Source: Amorphophallus konjac
Taxonomy: Eukaryota; Streptophyta; Magnoliopsida; Alismatales; Araceae
Length of the DNA: 64,000 nucleotides
Reading direction: 5' to 3'
NCBI GenBank assembly: GCA_022559845.1
Contig: CM040123.1
Location: 318,351,933 to 318,415,932 of the forward strand
Every line of letters starts with the position of its first letter. Within the stretch, counting starts at the first letter, position 1. The position numbers were made by a program, and so were the translations under genes. Positions 22,143-31,905 of the stretch are shown here, piece after piece. Below the pieces are notes generated by a model, which searched no databases, was not told where the DNA came from, and was given only the letters and a program-made list of their open reading frames with translations.

Positions 22143-23569
22143 GGATCACCCCTCCATGGGGACGTCTTCTGGGGATAGTGACGGGGCCCTTCAGCCCCGA
22201 CAGAAACGCCCCCGGGTGGAGACCGGAGTCAGGGAGGTTGGTGAGTCCTCTCGGGGACCCTCTGCCAAGGAGCATATTGAGGCAGAACCGGCTCTGAGTA
22301 AGTTATGTTTCTGCCCATTTGCTTTTTATTGATTCAGCCTTCACGATCGACTAACCTTGTGCAATTAGGTTTGCTTTTCACAGCGCCACTGGAGACCGGG
22401 GCTGACGCGGCCTTCTTGCCACCTCAGGAGGTCGACCCACTTCCTGACGACGGGGTCGATTATCAGATGAATATGGAGGGGCTCCTTCGTCTGATGGACG
22501 AGATCGCCCCCAATGTTGAGACCTTCCCCGATTTTGAGCCATGGAAGGCTTCAAAGGATGCTCAGCCACGTAAATAATTCTGGGACCGAGCATGTTGTGT
22601 TTATGGCCGTACTTGATTTTAAGAGTTGACATTGTTGCTGGTGTCATGCAGAGGCGGCCGGGGCATCAGAGACCTCAACTCCCTCTGAGATGCGAGGCGA
22701 GGTGCCCCTATCTGTTGACGGGCAGGAGCCCGCTGCGACCCAGGATGGCTTGGGTAAGTACTGAATCACTATAGAGGGCATAGCCCTTTCATTGTATAGT
22801 TGCGGGGATGCCGACACTGACTGGGTTTATGATGTCATTTGCCAGGTGAGGATCCAGCCGTTACTCTGGAGATGATTCAGGAGCTGGTTCGTACTGGCCC
22901 ATCAGTGTCCCTTCCCTCCTTTGAGGGGGAGCCTGAAGGGAGGAGTGCTTCAATGCCGCCCACGGCTGAAGAAGTGTCTAGCCTGTTGCCACAGCTGTTG
23001 GTGGGGGTGGAGCATGTTTCCCTGCCAGCCGTAGTGTCGGCCTGCACTGTGGGACTGGTCGGGTCCTCGAGCATTGGACCCTCAGGTATGTAGTTGGGGA
23101 CATAATCATTTCTGTTAAGTCTTTTGTGTTGATTGTCTTCTAGTGCTGAGATCCTGTTGGCATTGTTTACAGGTGTATCTTTGCCTCTAGAAGAGGGTGA
23201 GCTACGCCGCAATGGGGCTAAGGTGGTAGAAGAGGGGCCCACGGAAGTGGCTCCGATTGAGGGCGACGAGCAGATCGTCGATATTGAAAAAGTTTTGGAG
23301 GGGAGTGCTCCGGCTGGTGAGTTTTCGGTTTACAACTCTTAGCTGAAGAGTCATCCTTGTACAAAGCTGGGCCCGGTGATGACCTTGTTTGCTTCGTTGG
23401 CTTGCAGGAGCTTCCGGTTCGGCCACTTCTGGGAGTTCTTCAGGGGCTTCGTCGAGCTATCCAGATGACGGCGGCTCGGAGATGGAGACAGAGGAGGGTT
23501 CGAGCTCGAGCTCTTCGTCCTCCGGGGCCTCTGTTAGTAGGGAGGTTCCGACGGGGATGACTTCTGGAG
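22143..23569 (+). pseudogene. Six small exons of the antisense gene, separated by phase-1 introns
   Basis: The exons are 22143-22297, 22384-22569, 22652-22753, 22846-23085, 23173-23316 and 23408-23569. The introns between them are 86, 82, 92, 87 and 91 bp, with donors GTAAGT, GTAAAT, GTAAGT, GTATGT and GTGAGT and CAG acceptors. Every one splits a codon after its first base, and the frame stays open across all of them. The five inner exons are multiples of three (62, 34, 80, 48, 54 codons), so each could be skipped without a frameshift. The first carries a basic RQKRPR motif, a possible nuclear signal. The others are acidic, Ser-, Pro- and Gly-rich and probably disordered. I recognise no known domain. 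Confidence 0.75.
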
Positions 23570-24017
23570 GTATGCGGCACTCCTTCCCATCTTCATTTGG
23601 TGCTTGTTAGCTCTATAAGGCAGATGTTGACGTCAAAAAAAAAATGAAAAAAATGATAATGATCATGCGGCATGCACATCTCAGCACTCGAGAGCAAGTC
23701 GAAGACGGAAAGGCTGAATAAACCCTGTGCCCCCTCCAAGCAGGATGAATACCTACCCGGTGCTCCGTCACCCGACAAAGAATCCCCTCGTGTTGAAGAG
23801 ACAACCCCGGCTCTCCAGTCGGCATTGCCAAAGGCTGAATCAAAAGAAACTCGGGAATTCGAACACGTGTTCGGCACGCGCCGGGGATCACTCGAAGTTC
23901 CAAATCGGGATGCAGAGGCCCTGAACTAAACACCCTGACGGCGGTGCATTACGACTAAAGCAATACAGGAGGATAAGCATCCATCCGAATAGCCGCGAAG
24001 CCGAGACGAAGTCTAAA

Positions 24018-24295
24018 CCGGCGCGCCCTTATATGGTCTTTAAACCGACGCGCCCCTTCCAATAGCCTTAATCTGGTGCGCCCTTGCATGGTCCTTAACC
24101 CGGCGCGCCCCCTTGCTTATGCTTAATCCGGCGCGCCCCTTTACAAGACGCTAGTCCGGCGCGCCCCATGAACTCCCTTGCTTTTGTTAAAACGGCGCCA
24201 CTCCCTTTATGTTAAAACGGTGCGCTCCTGGTAAAGGGCCACCCCTTTGAATGCACTAAACCGGCGCGCCCATTTTGGAGTGCTAATACGGCGTG
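24018..24295. repeat. First cluster of GGCGCGCC palindromes in LTR G
   Basis: CCGGCGCGCCC and near copies recur about every 25-35 bp, roughly ten times, often preceded by TTAA or TAAA. Several copies differ by a C-to-T or G-to-A change (ACGGTGCGCTCC, CTGGTGCGCCC), as expected for methylated CpG-rich DNA. Confidence 0.88.
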
Positions 24296-24755
24296 CTTAG
24301 TTTAAAAACAAGCCTTTCTCTGAGGCCTTTATTCGGCGTGCAGTGAAGCCATCCCGTCATCAATGCGGTCCCCTGTTTCCTGGGAACGGCATGATGACGA
24401 ACAAGCCTGAAGTGGTTAAAACTCCCACTTCGATCCGGAGGGCAACCGAGCATATGCCGTGAATGGAAGTTCTCGAGCCCCATCCCGACTTGTGCTCATT
24501 CCGTCGGTCGGCCGGCCATTCTCCTACAAATGATGAAGGCAACGTGGCTCGTGGTTGACATGCCAGCGGAGGAGGAGGCCATGCCTCTGCTCCCCCTCCC
24601 GGTCACACCATAGCCTCGGCGGAGGTAACATCGACAGCAGCAGCAGGGCAACGTCACCAACGTCAGCAGTAGCAGTGGTGGTTGCGGGAAACAAGGAACC
24701 AACGGGAGGAAGAAAAATCCAGAGGGCATCCCTCCAAAATAGGGCCTCCGGCCCC

Positions 24756-24763
24756 TATAAAAG
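24756..24763 (+). promoter_or_regulatory. TATA box of LTR G
   Basis: CCCTATAAAAGGAG is a textbook plant TATA context. The downstream stretch, purine-rich and then T-rich, fits an LTR R-U5 region. It gives the orientation of the solo LTR. Confidence 0.65.
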
Positions 24764-25619
24764 GAGTGCCCAGGCGAAGCTTAAATCTGGTTGGAGGGGG
24801 AGAAACTCCTTGAAGCCCGAAGCCAGTGTTCCTGTGAGAGCGAAGTGAAGTGAGAAAAGAGAAGGAGAGAGCAGAGAGTGAGGTGAGGGAGATACAGCTC
24901 TCCCCTCCCCTTTGTTTCTTTTCCTTTCCTCCGATGTATTCTTCCCGTTGGTTCTTTTCTTTAGATGCATGAAGAGCCCATGTATTTGCACCCCTTCGTG
25001 GTGAAATGAAAACGATCCTTCGGGAGATCCTCTTTTTTTGATATGTTGCATCTTCTTCTCCCCCTTCAGAATACGTTCATGCTGTAGCCCCCCCCTTTCT
25101 ACTTGGCCTCCAGCGTTTCTGATCTCCTTCCCCACTTGTTCCCCTTCGAGGGATCATTACCCGTGAGTCATGAGAGCTCTTGAAGGCTAGTCCTCGAGCT
25201 TTTCCACACTCACACTTGGGTTATCGGACCGCGTGAGGTCTACATTTTGAGGTTCACCCTGGAGCAATCCACTTGGTGTTCCTCTATTTTCTCTGGCAAT
25301 CGTCAGTCTGGGGGAGGTGCTGCCCAAATTTTGCCAGAGGAAGAACATGTAAGAACAGAGAATGCGTAAGAACAGACAGACAAACACACTAAACCACTGA
25401 GACAAACTAAACTTCCAAGTTCCTGCACAGCAAACTGTTCTAACAAAACACTCGAATCATCACGATAATCCACCTGAGTAAACAATTAAAACACTTAAAC
25501 CTCCTTTCCACAGACGTAATCCATCAATAAGATGAACAAACCAATCAATAAATCAACTTGCAGTTGAAGGAAAGAAGAAACAGAGCATAAACGGGTTGAA
25601 AGGAAGCTATACAATGCTT

Positions 25620-25935
25620 AATCCGGCGCCCCCTAATCCGGCGTGGGTTAATCCGGCGCGCTACCCCCCCGCGCCGGTTTAACCCCACACTCAAAACCCA
25701 TTTCATTTTCTTTGCCATTAATCGGCGCGCCCCTTGCATAGCCGCCTTAAACCGGCGCGCTATACTGTTCACTGCCCTATTCCGGCGCGCCCCTGGAACC
25801 TTTTCCTTCTTGCCATAGAACCGGCGCGCCCCCCCTTAACATCTTGAATCGGCGCCCCCCCCCCCTCAACATCTTTAACCGGCGCGCCCCTCTTAATATA
25901 CTTAAACCGGGGCACCACTCCTCTTGATACTAATC
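25620..25935. repeat. Second cluster of GGCGCGCC palindromes in LTR G
   Basis: About ten GGCGCGCC-like units recur here, including AATCCGGCGCGC, CCGCGCCGG and ACCGGCGCGCCCC. The cluster lies downstream of the TATA box, whereas the first lies upstream. Confidence 0.88.
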
Positions 25936-27316
25936 CGGCATCTTGAACCCCGTGACCTGACCGCGCAGGTCGATCCGCGTGCGAGGGCGCACGTTGCCGA
26001 GTTTTGGCTTTACACTTAACAACCCGCTCCCCCGGACTGAGTGCGAAGAGAAACTCAATGATGCCTTGTGGTATCGGACGTGGACCTCGGGACTCCCGAC
26101 ATGGTCATGATCCGTGCACCTCTTGGGCCGATAGTTCATCAGCTTGACCCACTTCTTCCGGGATCCGATCCCACACCCACATGAAATGTGCCGTACCTAC
26201 GGCAGATATCTGAATGTCTTTATTGTTACCTTCGATGCTTCGAATATGGACTTTCGTCCGAATGCTGAATGGTCCGTTAGTGACCGACATGCATATACTA
26301 GGATCTGATCCCGCATTTGTATTAAACTTGCCGTACTCACGGTAGGTACTTGTACGATTTGTCACCGTCTCTTATGCTACAAACACGGACCTTTGTCCGA
26401 ACATAAAGGGGTCCATGAGTGACCGACAAAATCTGAATGGGACGAGAAGGATCTCGTCATCCCCGGACCCTATACATGGGAATATCAATAAGGCCTATGT
26501 GGGCCATGCTTAGACCTCGGGTCTGCCCCGATCATGGTCATTGCTTGACCCATATCCTCGGCCTATAGCCCGCTCTCTTCGAACGCATATTGGTTCTCAG
26601 ATCTTGTCCCAGGACATCCTCCCGTTGCCCCCTTGGCACCGGAAACATTGACGATGCCCACGCGAGCCCGACTTCGACCGCGGGGGGCCCACCGATGTAT
26701 GGTCGTAGCTTGATCTTGCACTGGGCCGACAAACTTATCGGTTTCCGACCGCTCTAACTAGGATTTAACTGAACGTTTCCTGTCTCTTTGAACAATAAAT
26801 TTGCCATATCCCGGCATACATATGCTCCAGCTTTCCCCGTGACGATCACGATTCTCTAAAGCCGGACGCTCGTCCGAATACCAAAATGGTCCCTTGAGTG
26901 ACCGACATCTTCCGAATGCTTGCTTCCCTAGACATAGGGCTTTCCGACTGATTCGAGACCGCTATCGGCTTGTTTCTCTCGATATAGTTTCTTGGCTATG
27001 AGGCCCCGATTCCCGACGATTAATCAAGGGTGTTCCCCTCTCCGAGGGGATGTAAATAACGCCGTGACCTTTACGGCGCGGCGGGTTTTGGTCCCGACAC
27101 GAACTACACAATTGTCTGATTGGTCAGACGGAGCGCACCCCGGGCTTCGGACCACTCCAGTCTTGAAGCCCGAACACATTGTCACCTAGGTGACTGGCAC
27201 GCCCTCGCACTAGATAAACTGATAGACCGATAAAAGAACACCCTGATATTTTCATGAAACCATCGAAACTTAGTGCGTTCCACAGCAGAGTGCTAACGTC
27301 CTCGGGTTACCTGTAG

Positions 27317-28236
27317 CGTCAGAGTCCGGAGAGGAGCGTACGTCGGCTCCTGACGAGGGCGGGCAGGAGGAGATCCCTATCCCACCTGTGCTTGCTGGAG
27401 ATGACCGGACGGTGGAGGAATCATTGCCCTCTCCGACCCCGGCCTATGACGCTGTGGAGGCGGAAGTGCAGTTGCCCTCCCTCACCCTGACAGATGATGC
27501 CACCGGGACAGTTGGATTTCCTTTAGGTGAGGAGCCAAGACTGGTCTCCTTCTTTTTCTCAAGTTTTTCACCTTGTTTGCCGAAGGAAGTTTTTCCTGTA
27601 TTGCTTACTCCCTTTGGTATTTGTTGGAACTATGCAGGTTCCACTGGAGTGCTGGTTGTGTCAGGAGACCCCTCCATGGATTTAGGGGTCGAGTGGCCTA
27701 CATTTGCTTCTCCGCCAGAGCCATTGCTGAAGGCGAGTGCAGGCGCCACCCTGCTCCAGCGGGCACGGGGCTACTCACAGAGCGAGCCTCTTCCCTCCCT
27801 GGAGGACCTGAGACAGCGGTTGCGGGAGTACACCAAGGGCTACCACACGCTCAGATTCCCACGCGAGCTCTGGATGTCTGGGTTAGCTGGGATCTGGGCC
27901 GTGTACCTGCGACTCCACGAGGTTCAGGAGGAGAGGGCTCAGAGGCTAGCGGCGATCCAAGAGGCGCAGGAGAAGTGGGCTCGGCTCGTGTCAGCCATAG
28001 CTGAGCAGAGGAGTGACGCCGAGGTGACTACGTTGGCGTCTCAGGAGCGAGCAGCACAGTTGAGGGAGGTGGAGAGATGGGTTGAGGCCTTGAGAAAGAC
28101 CTAGGAGGAGCAGCAGGCAGTCGTCGTGCGCATCCGAGCTGAGTGGCAGGTGGCTGAGACGACGGCTGGGGCCAGTGCCCAACTTTTGTCCACCTTGGAG
28201 GGCTTACAGCCGCGGACTCTCACCTTGCAGTGCTAG
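27317..28236 (+). pseudogene. Last two exons of the antisense gene, ending in a coiled coil
   Basis: Exon 27317-27526 (70 codons, acidic and Pro-rich) starts after acceptor ACCTGTAG and ends at donor TTTAG|GTGAGG. A 111-bp intron ends TATGCAG at 27637. The last exon starts at 27638, again in phase 1. Its product has WPTFASPPEPLLKASAGATL and a long heptad-like section rich in Glu, Arg, Gln and Ala (about 27810-28200), a probable coiled coil. An in-frame TAG at 28102-28104 interrupts it; past that the frame runs to a natural-looking TAG at 28234-28236. Oligomerisation or partner binding is plausible but unproven. Confidence 0.75.
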
Positions 28237-28805
28237 AGGGGGCTGAGCCCGAGACTTGATTGTATCTTTCCCTTTCTTCTTCTTCCCCCCTTTTTTTGAT
28301 GTCTGGAGTGTATGGATTTTGTTATCCCAAGGGCATGTCTTGGGCTCCTTTTACAGAGTATTAATGACAAACTCCAGATCCTTTGTTTACTGGGTTGTTC
28401 CCTCCCTTCTCCGATGGAATGGAGTGATGCGCGGAAACTGACGACCATTTATTGTTAGTCATGCTTGCTTGTTCTACGATGCATCGTCATGAGTGATAAG
28501 GGATAACAGGGACCGGGTTTAAGGAGCTTGGAGTTAGAGGCTGGAGGCTGAGCACTGGGTAGTAGGGGAAAGAAAGGGCTATATGTAGGGGCCAATCCCC
28601 TTAAAGGGTGAAAGCCTAGATACCAGGGAACCAACGTAAGCCCATAAGAACAGGGCAGTTTACATGGTTTAGGATTGTAGAGGTGACTCTGGAGGGTATA
28701 TTGACCCTGAGCTGGCTGGTGGAGCATTGGCTAGCATTATACCGCTAGCCCAAGAATGGGATTCGTATGTGTCTGGGAAACTGGGATTGAGCTAGCTGGG
28801 TGGCC
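28237..28805. other. Non-coding stretch after the antisense gene
   Basis: A pyrimidine-rich run (28265-28300) and a possible 3' end region with AT-rich TATTAATGACAAA near 28358 follow the antisense gene. I see no protein domain on either strand. It belongs to the 3' part of the Tat element. Confidence 0.5.
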
Positions 28806-29596
28806 TAGGAAGACGTGACAACTAGGGCCAGGACTGGGACAAGGATTGGAAATTGAAACTGGAACTGCGATCGGAAGTGGGGACTGGAGCTGAAACCAAC
28901 TGGGTGGCCTGGAAAGGTGTGATGGCTGGGAATTGGAACTGGGCCGGATGGCTAGCCTGGGAAGGTGTTATAGCCAAGACTAGGTGGGAGGCTGGAAGAC
29001 TAGCCTGCGAAGGCATTGTAGCCGAGGCTGGGACAGGAAATCGAGCGGCTGCCCAATGAAGGCGTGGAAGCCGGGACTGGAACTGGGAGCAGCGGCTGGC
29101 CTGTGGAGGCATTGTAGCCGTGACTGGGACTGGGAATTGAGCGGTTGGCCTGTGAAGGCGTTGTAGCTGAAATTGGGAACTGGCGGCTGGCCTGTGAAGG
29201 CGTTATAGCCGTGACTGGAACTGGGAACTGGGAACTGGCGGCTGGCTCGTGAAGGTGTTGTAGCCGAAACTGGAATTGGGAACTGGCGGCTAGCCTGTGA
29301 AGGCATTGTAGCTAAAACTGAGACTGGGAACTGGCGGCTGGCCCGTAAAGGCGTTGTAGCCAAAACTGTCGTGTAGGCGTTGTAGACAAAACTGGAACTG
29401 GGAACTGGCGGCTAGCCTGTGAGGCGTTGTAGCCGAAACTGGAACTAGAGACTGGCGGCTGACCTGTGAAGGTGTTGTAGCCGTGACTGGGACTGGGAAC
29501 TGAGCGGCTGGCCTGTGAAGGCGTTGTAGCCGAAAATGGAACTGGGAGCTGAGCGGCTGGCCTGTGAAGGAGTTGTATCCGGAACTGGAACTGGGA
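28806..29596 (-). repeat. 48-bp minisatellite of the Tat 3' region, main block
   Basis: About 15 diverged units of roughly 48 bp share CTGGCCTGTGAAGGCGTTGTAGCCGAAACTGG-like sequence; the early units are the most degenerate. On the Tat sense strand parts read as a 16-residue repeat around NAFTGQPPV, but stops and indels break it. Similar repeat arrays between pol and the 3' LTR are frequent in Tat elements. Solo LTR C2 interrupts the array at 29597 and four more units follow at 31688. Confidence 0.88.
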
Positions 29597-31687
29597 TGAT
29601 GCGGGATGGGGCCACGGACACGACAAGCTCATGACTGTCCCTTAACGAGGGAAGCGTCGGACGTGCGCGGTTGAGAAACCGGCAATGAGCTAGGGTGATC
29701 GGCTCTCTCGTGTGTCCGAATCGGGTCACGGGATGGTGTCGCACTCTCTCGTAGCAGCGGTAATGACTAGATAAAGCGAGCTAGATATCCCTACACATGC
29801 TCTCTAGCAGCGGCATAAACAAGCATATATTAAATTAAGCAAAATGCCAACTAAGGAGCGAGGACGATACCTCCACGCGCTCGGCGTGGGGACGACGGAC
29901 CCGGCCGAAACTCGTACTCCCGGGACAATTAATACACCATATTACAGCAAATGAATTATTGCCCACTCCACGCAGGGAGGTTAAGGGCTACACAAACGGG
30001 CCCGGGAGGACCGAATTCGGGTTGACGGGCGGCTTCTCGCGTCTCTTCGGCAGCACCCGAACTAGTGACGGTGGGGCCCACGTGCTGTCCGGAGGGGTCG
30101 AGTGGGACCCGGTGACACCGCTGTAGTGGGGAGACTTAGGGAAGCGTTCCCCGGGCTGGCGGCACGCTGGTTCGCCGGTCGGAGGCCGGGCGGCTCCGAT
30201 CGGCACTGTTCGGAATAACCGGCCACGGACCTACCGGTTCTGTTATCCAGCGCGCGCTCCGGCGAGAACGAACGCTGCGATCAGCCCCGACGTCAGAATG
30301 CGACGAAACTGGCGCCGTTGGAAAGATCCTTCAAAGGGCTTCAATCCAAGGTGATTACAGAAAAATAATCAAGCCTTTACTTCTGATTGGCGAATTTTAA
30401 AGGTTGCTTTTGTACAGTGTCTGAACTCTCAGACTAGCAGGGAACTTTTCTGAGAGTTACCTTTGACTGATATGAAGACCTCAGATTCAGACTTCGACTT
30501 GTTCATGAACATTGTAGGCAATCAAGTAAGGAAACCAGGACTATTTTTGGATCGGGATTTGGAGGTGGTGGTGATTTGTTCTGAGTTTGGAAGTGGAGGG
30601 TGGTCGGATCTGGGATCTGACTGACAACACTATAGCTGAGGAAGAACATGAATTTCTAAAAATAGATAAAAGGCTGATAAAAAATTAAGAAAATTTGTGG
30701 ATGTAGGGGGTGATGGACAGAACTCCCAGTAAAATTGGGAGGGTTTGAACAAATCAAAAAGATGGTAGGAGGTGGGAAACACAGGGCTGCTGTCACTGTA
30801 GACAGAGACAAAATAGAACTAGGAATGGAAGATGCACGAAAATGGGAAAATACTAAATGATGGAATTTGGGCGTGAAAATTTAGGTGGTGCTTGGGATAC
30901 AAGGTTAGAATACACCATAAAAATTACAAACCACGAAGAGGCCATGGTTGATAGCAGAAATTTCGGGAAGAGACCTCTATCCAGTAGGACAGAACACCGA
31001 GAACGGTTTCGCGGCGGCTCGAAGGCGGCACGAACGGCGGCGGCGGCGGCACAGACGATCACCGGAGATAGAGGGGAGGGGATAGGAGGTAGAAACACTC
31101 TAGAACTTGAGGTTGGAGGAGATGAACCAGAGGGGAGAGGGCTGGGGGCGCACCAAGCTCTTGGCCATTCAACAAAATTTCTGATTTTTCATTGATTTTC
31201 TCATGAAAATACAAGCTTATATATGCTACCATTCTAATCTAATGTGGACCCTTGGATCAAGAGTTGGGGATTGAAGGGCTGGGATTAAGTGTGAATGACA
31301 CACAAAAATTAATAAAATACTAAGGGGAGAGGGGCGCCCCCTTGACCATGGTTAATGGGGTTGAATGGGTAGGTAAGGTAGGTAACCCACCTTGGACTAA
31401 TTAAGCCACTTGTCTCCCATGTGGTCAAATGGCATTCAACCCTTCTAGATGGCCACCTAGGATGGTTGACCAGCCCCACATGGATGACATGGACCAATGG
31501 GAAAGGGCTGGGGGCCCCCTTGCTGGTCCTACTGACAAATTACATAGAAACCCACACAATCCGTGGGAATGACGCATTGGCTTACAAAGCCGTACAATTG
31601 CGTACATACTTTCCCAAGGATATAAACACAAACTAAAAGTACATAAATGTAAAAGAAAAAGTACATGCTCGGCGTCGATTCCCATCA
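29597..31687 (-). mobile_element. Solo LTR C2 (2091 bp), inverted copy of the C1 family
   Basis: It is the reverse complement of C1 over its length; on the minus strand it starts TGATGGGAATCGACGCCGAG, as C1 does. The target duplication tggga lies at 29592-29596 and 31688-31692. A TATA-like site and a CCG-triplet run match C1. It has no internal domains. It landed inside the 48-bp minisatellite. Confidence 0.9.
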
Positions 31688-31905
31688 TGGGAACTGGCGG
31701 CTAGCCTGTGGAGGCGTTGTAGCCGAATCTGGGACTGGAAACTGGCAGCTGGCCTGTGAAGGCGTTGTTGCTGAAACTAGGATTGGAAACTGGCGGCTGG
31801 CCCGTGAAGGCGTTGTAGCCGAAACTAGGATTGGAAAGTGGTGGCTGGCCTGTGAAGGCGTTGTAGCTGAAACTAGGACTGGGAACTTGAACAAGAACTG
31901 GCACT
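31688..31905 (-). repeat. 48-bp minisatellite, second block
   Basis: Four units spaced 48 bp apart (CTGGCCTGTGAAGGCG near 31705, 31752, 31800 and 31848) continue the array interrupted by C2. They are more alike than the units of the first block. Confidence 0.88.

Larger units (their letters stand above)
23625..27284 (+). mobile_element. Solo LTR G (3660 bp) in an intron of the antisense gene
   Basis: It begins TGTTGACGTC and ends GTTCCACA. The target duplication gcaga lies at 23620-23624 and 27285-27289. A strong TATA box (TATAAAAG, 24756-24763) sets the + orientation. I see no coding domains, primer site or purine tract, so it is read as a solo LTR; the family is unknown. Two clusters of GGCGCGCC-like sites lie at about 24018-24295 and 25620-25935. 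It landed in an 82-bp phase-1 intron (23570-23624 plus 27290-27316) and left the splice sites intact. Confidence 0.88.
4138..28236 (+). pseudogene. Antisense accessory gene of the Tat element: plant mobile domain plus multi-exon tail
   Basis: A long gene runs opposite to gag-pol, between integrase and the 3' LTR. That is the position of the antisense extra ORFs known from Tat elements such as Grande. The first coding exon starts at ATG 4138, two bases after a splice-acceptor-like TTGTCTTGCAG. With inserted elements ignored it covers 4138-4198, 6299-8756 and 21899-22036. Further exons are 22143-22297, 22384-22569, 22652-22753, 22846-23085, 23173-23316, 23408-23569, 27317-27526 and 27638-28236. 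The introns are about 82-111 bp with GT...AG ends; the first is phase 2 and the next seven are phase 1. The frame is kept across the C1 insertion, across every small-exon junction and locally around the Copia insertion. In-frame stops (6907, 7498, 7876, 28102) and at least one frameshift near 7960 make this copy a pseudogene. Confidence 0.82.

Noticed and set aside
4138..28236. The mobile domain gene as a normal host gene of the MAIN/MAIL type
   Set aside because: It lies inside the Tat element between integrase and 3' LTR. Deleting the whole 60-kb unit restores the Athila frame, so the gene came with the element or was already part of it.
28806..31905. CRISPR-like array
   Set aside because: The repeats are contiguous, diverged 48-bp units without unique spacers, in eukaryotic DNA. 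It is a minisatellite.
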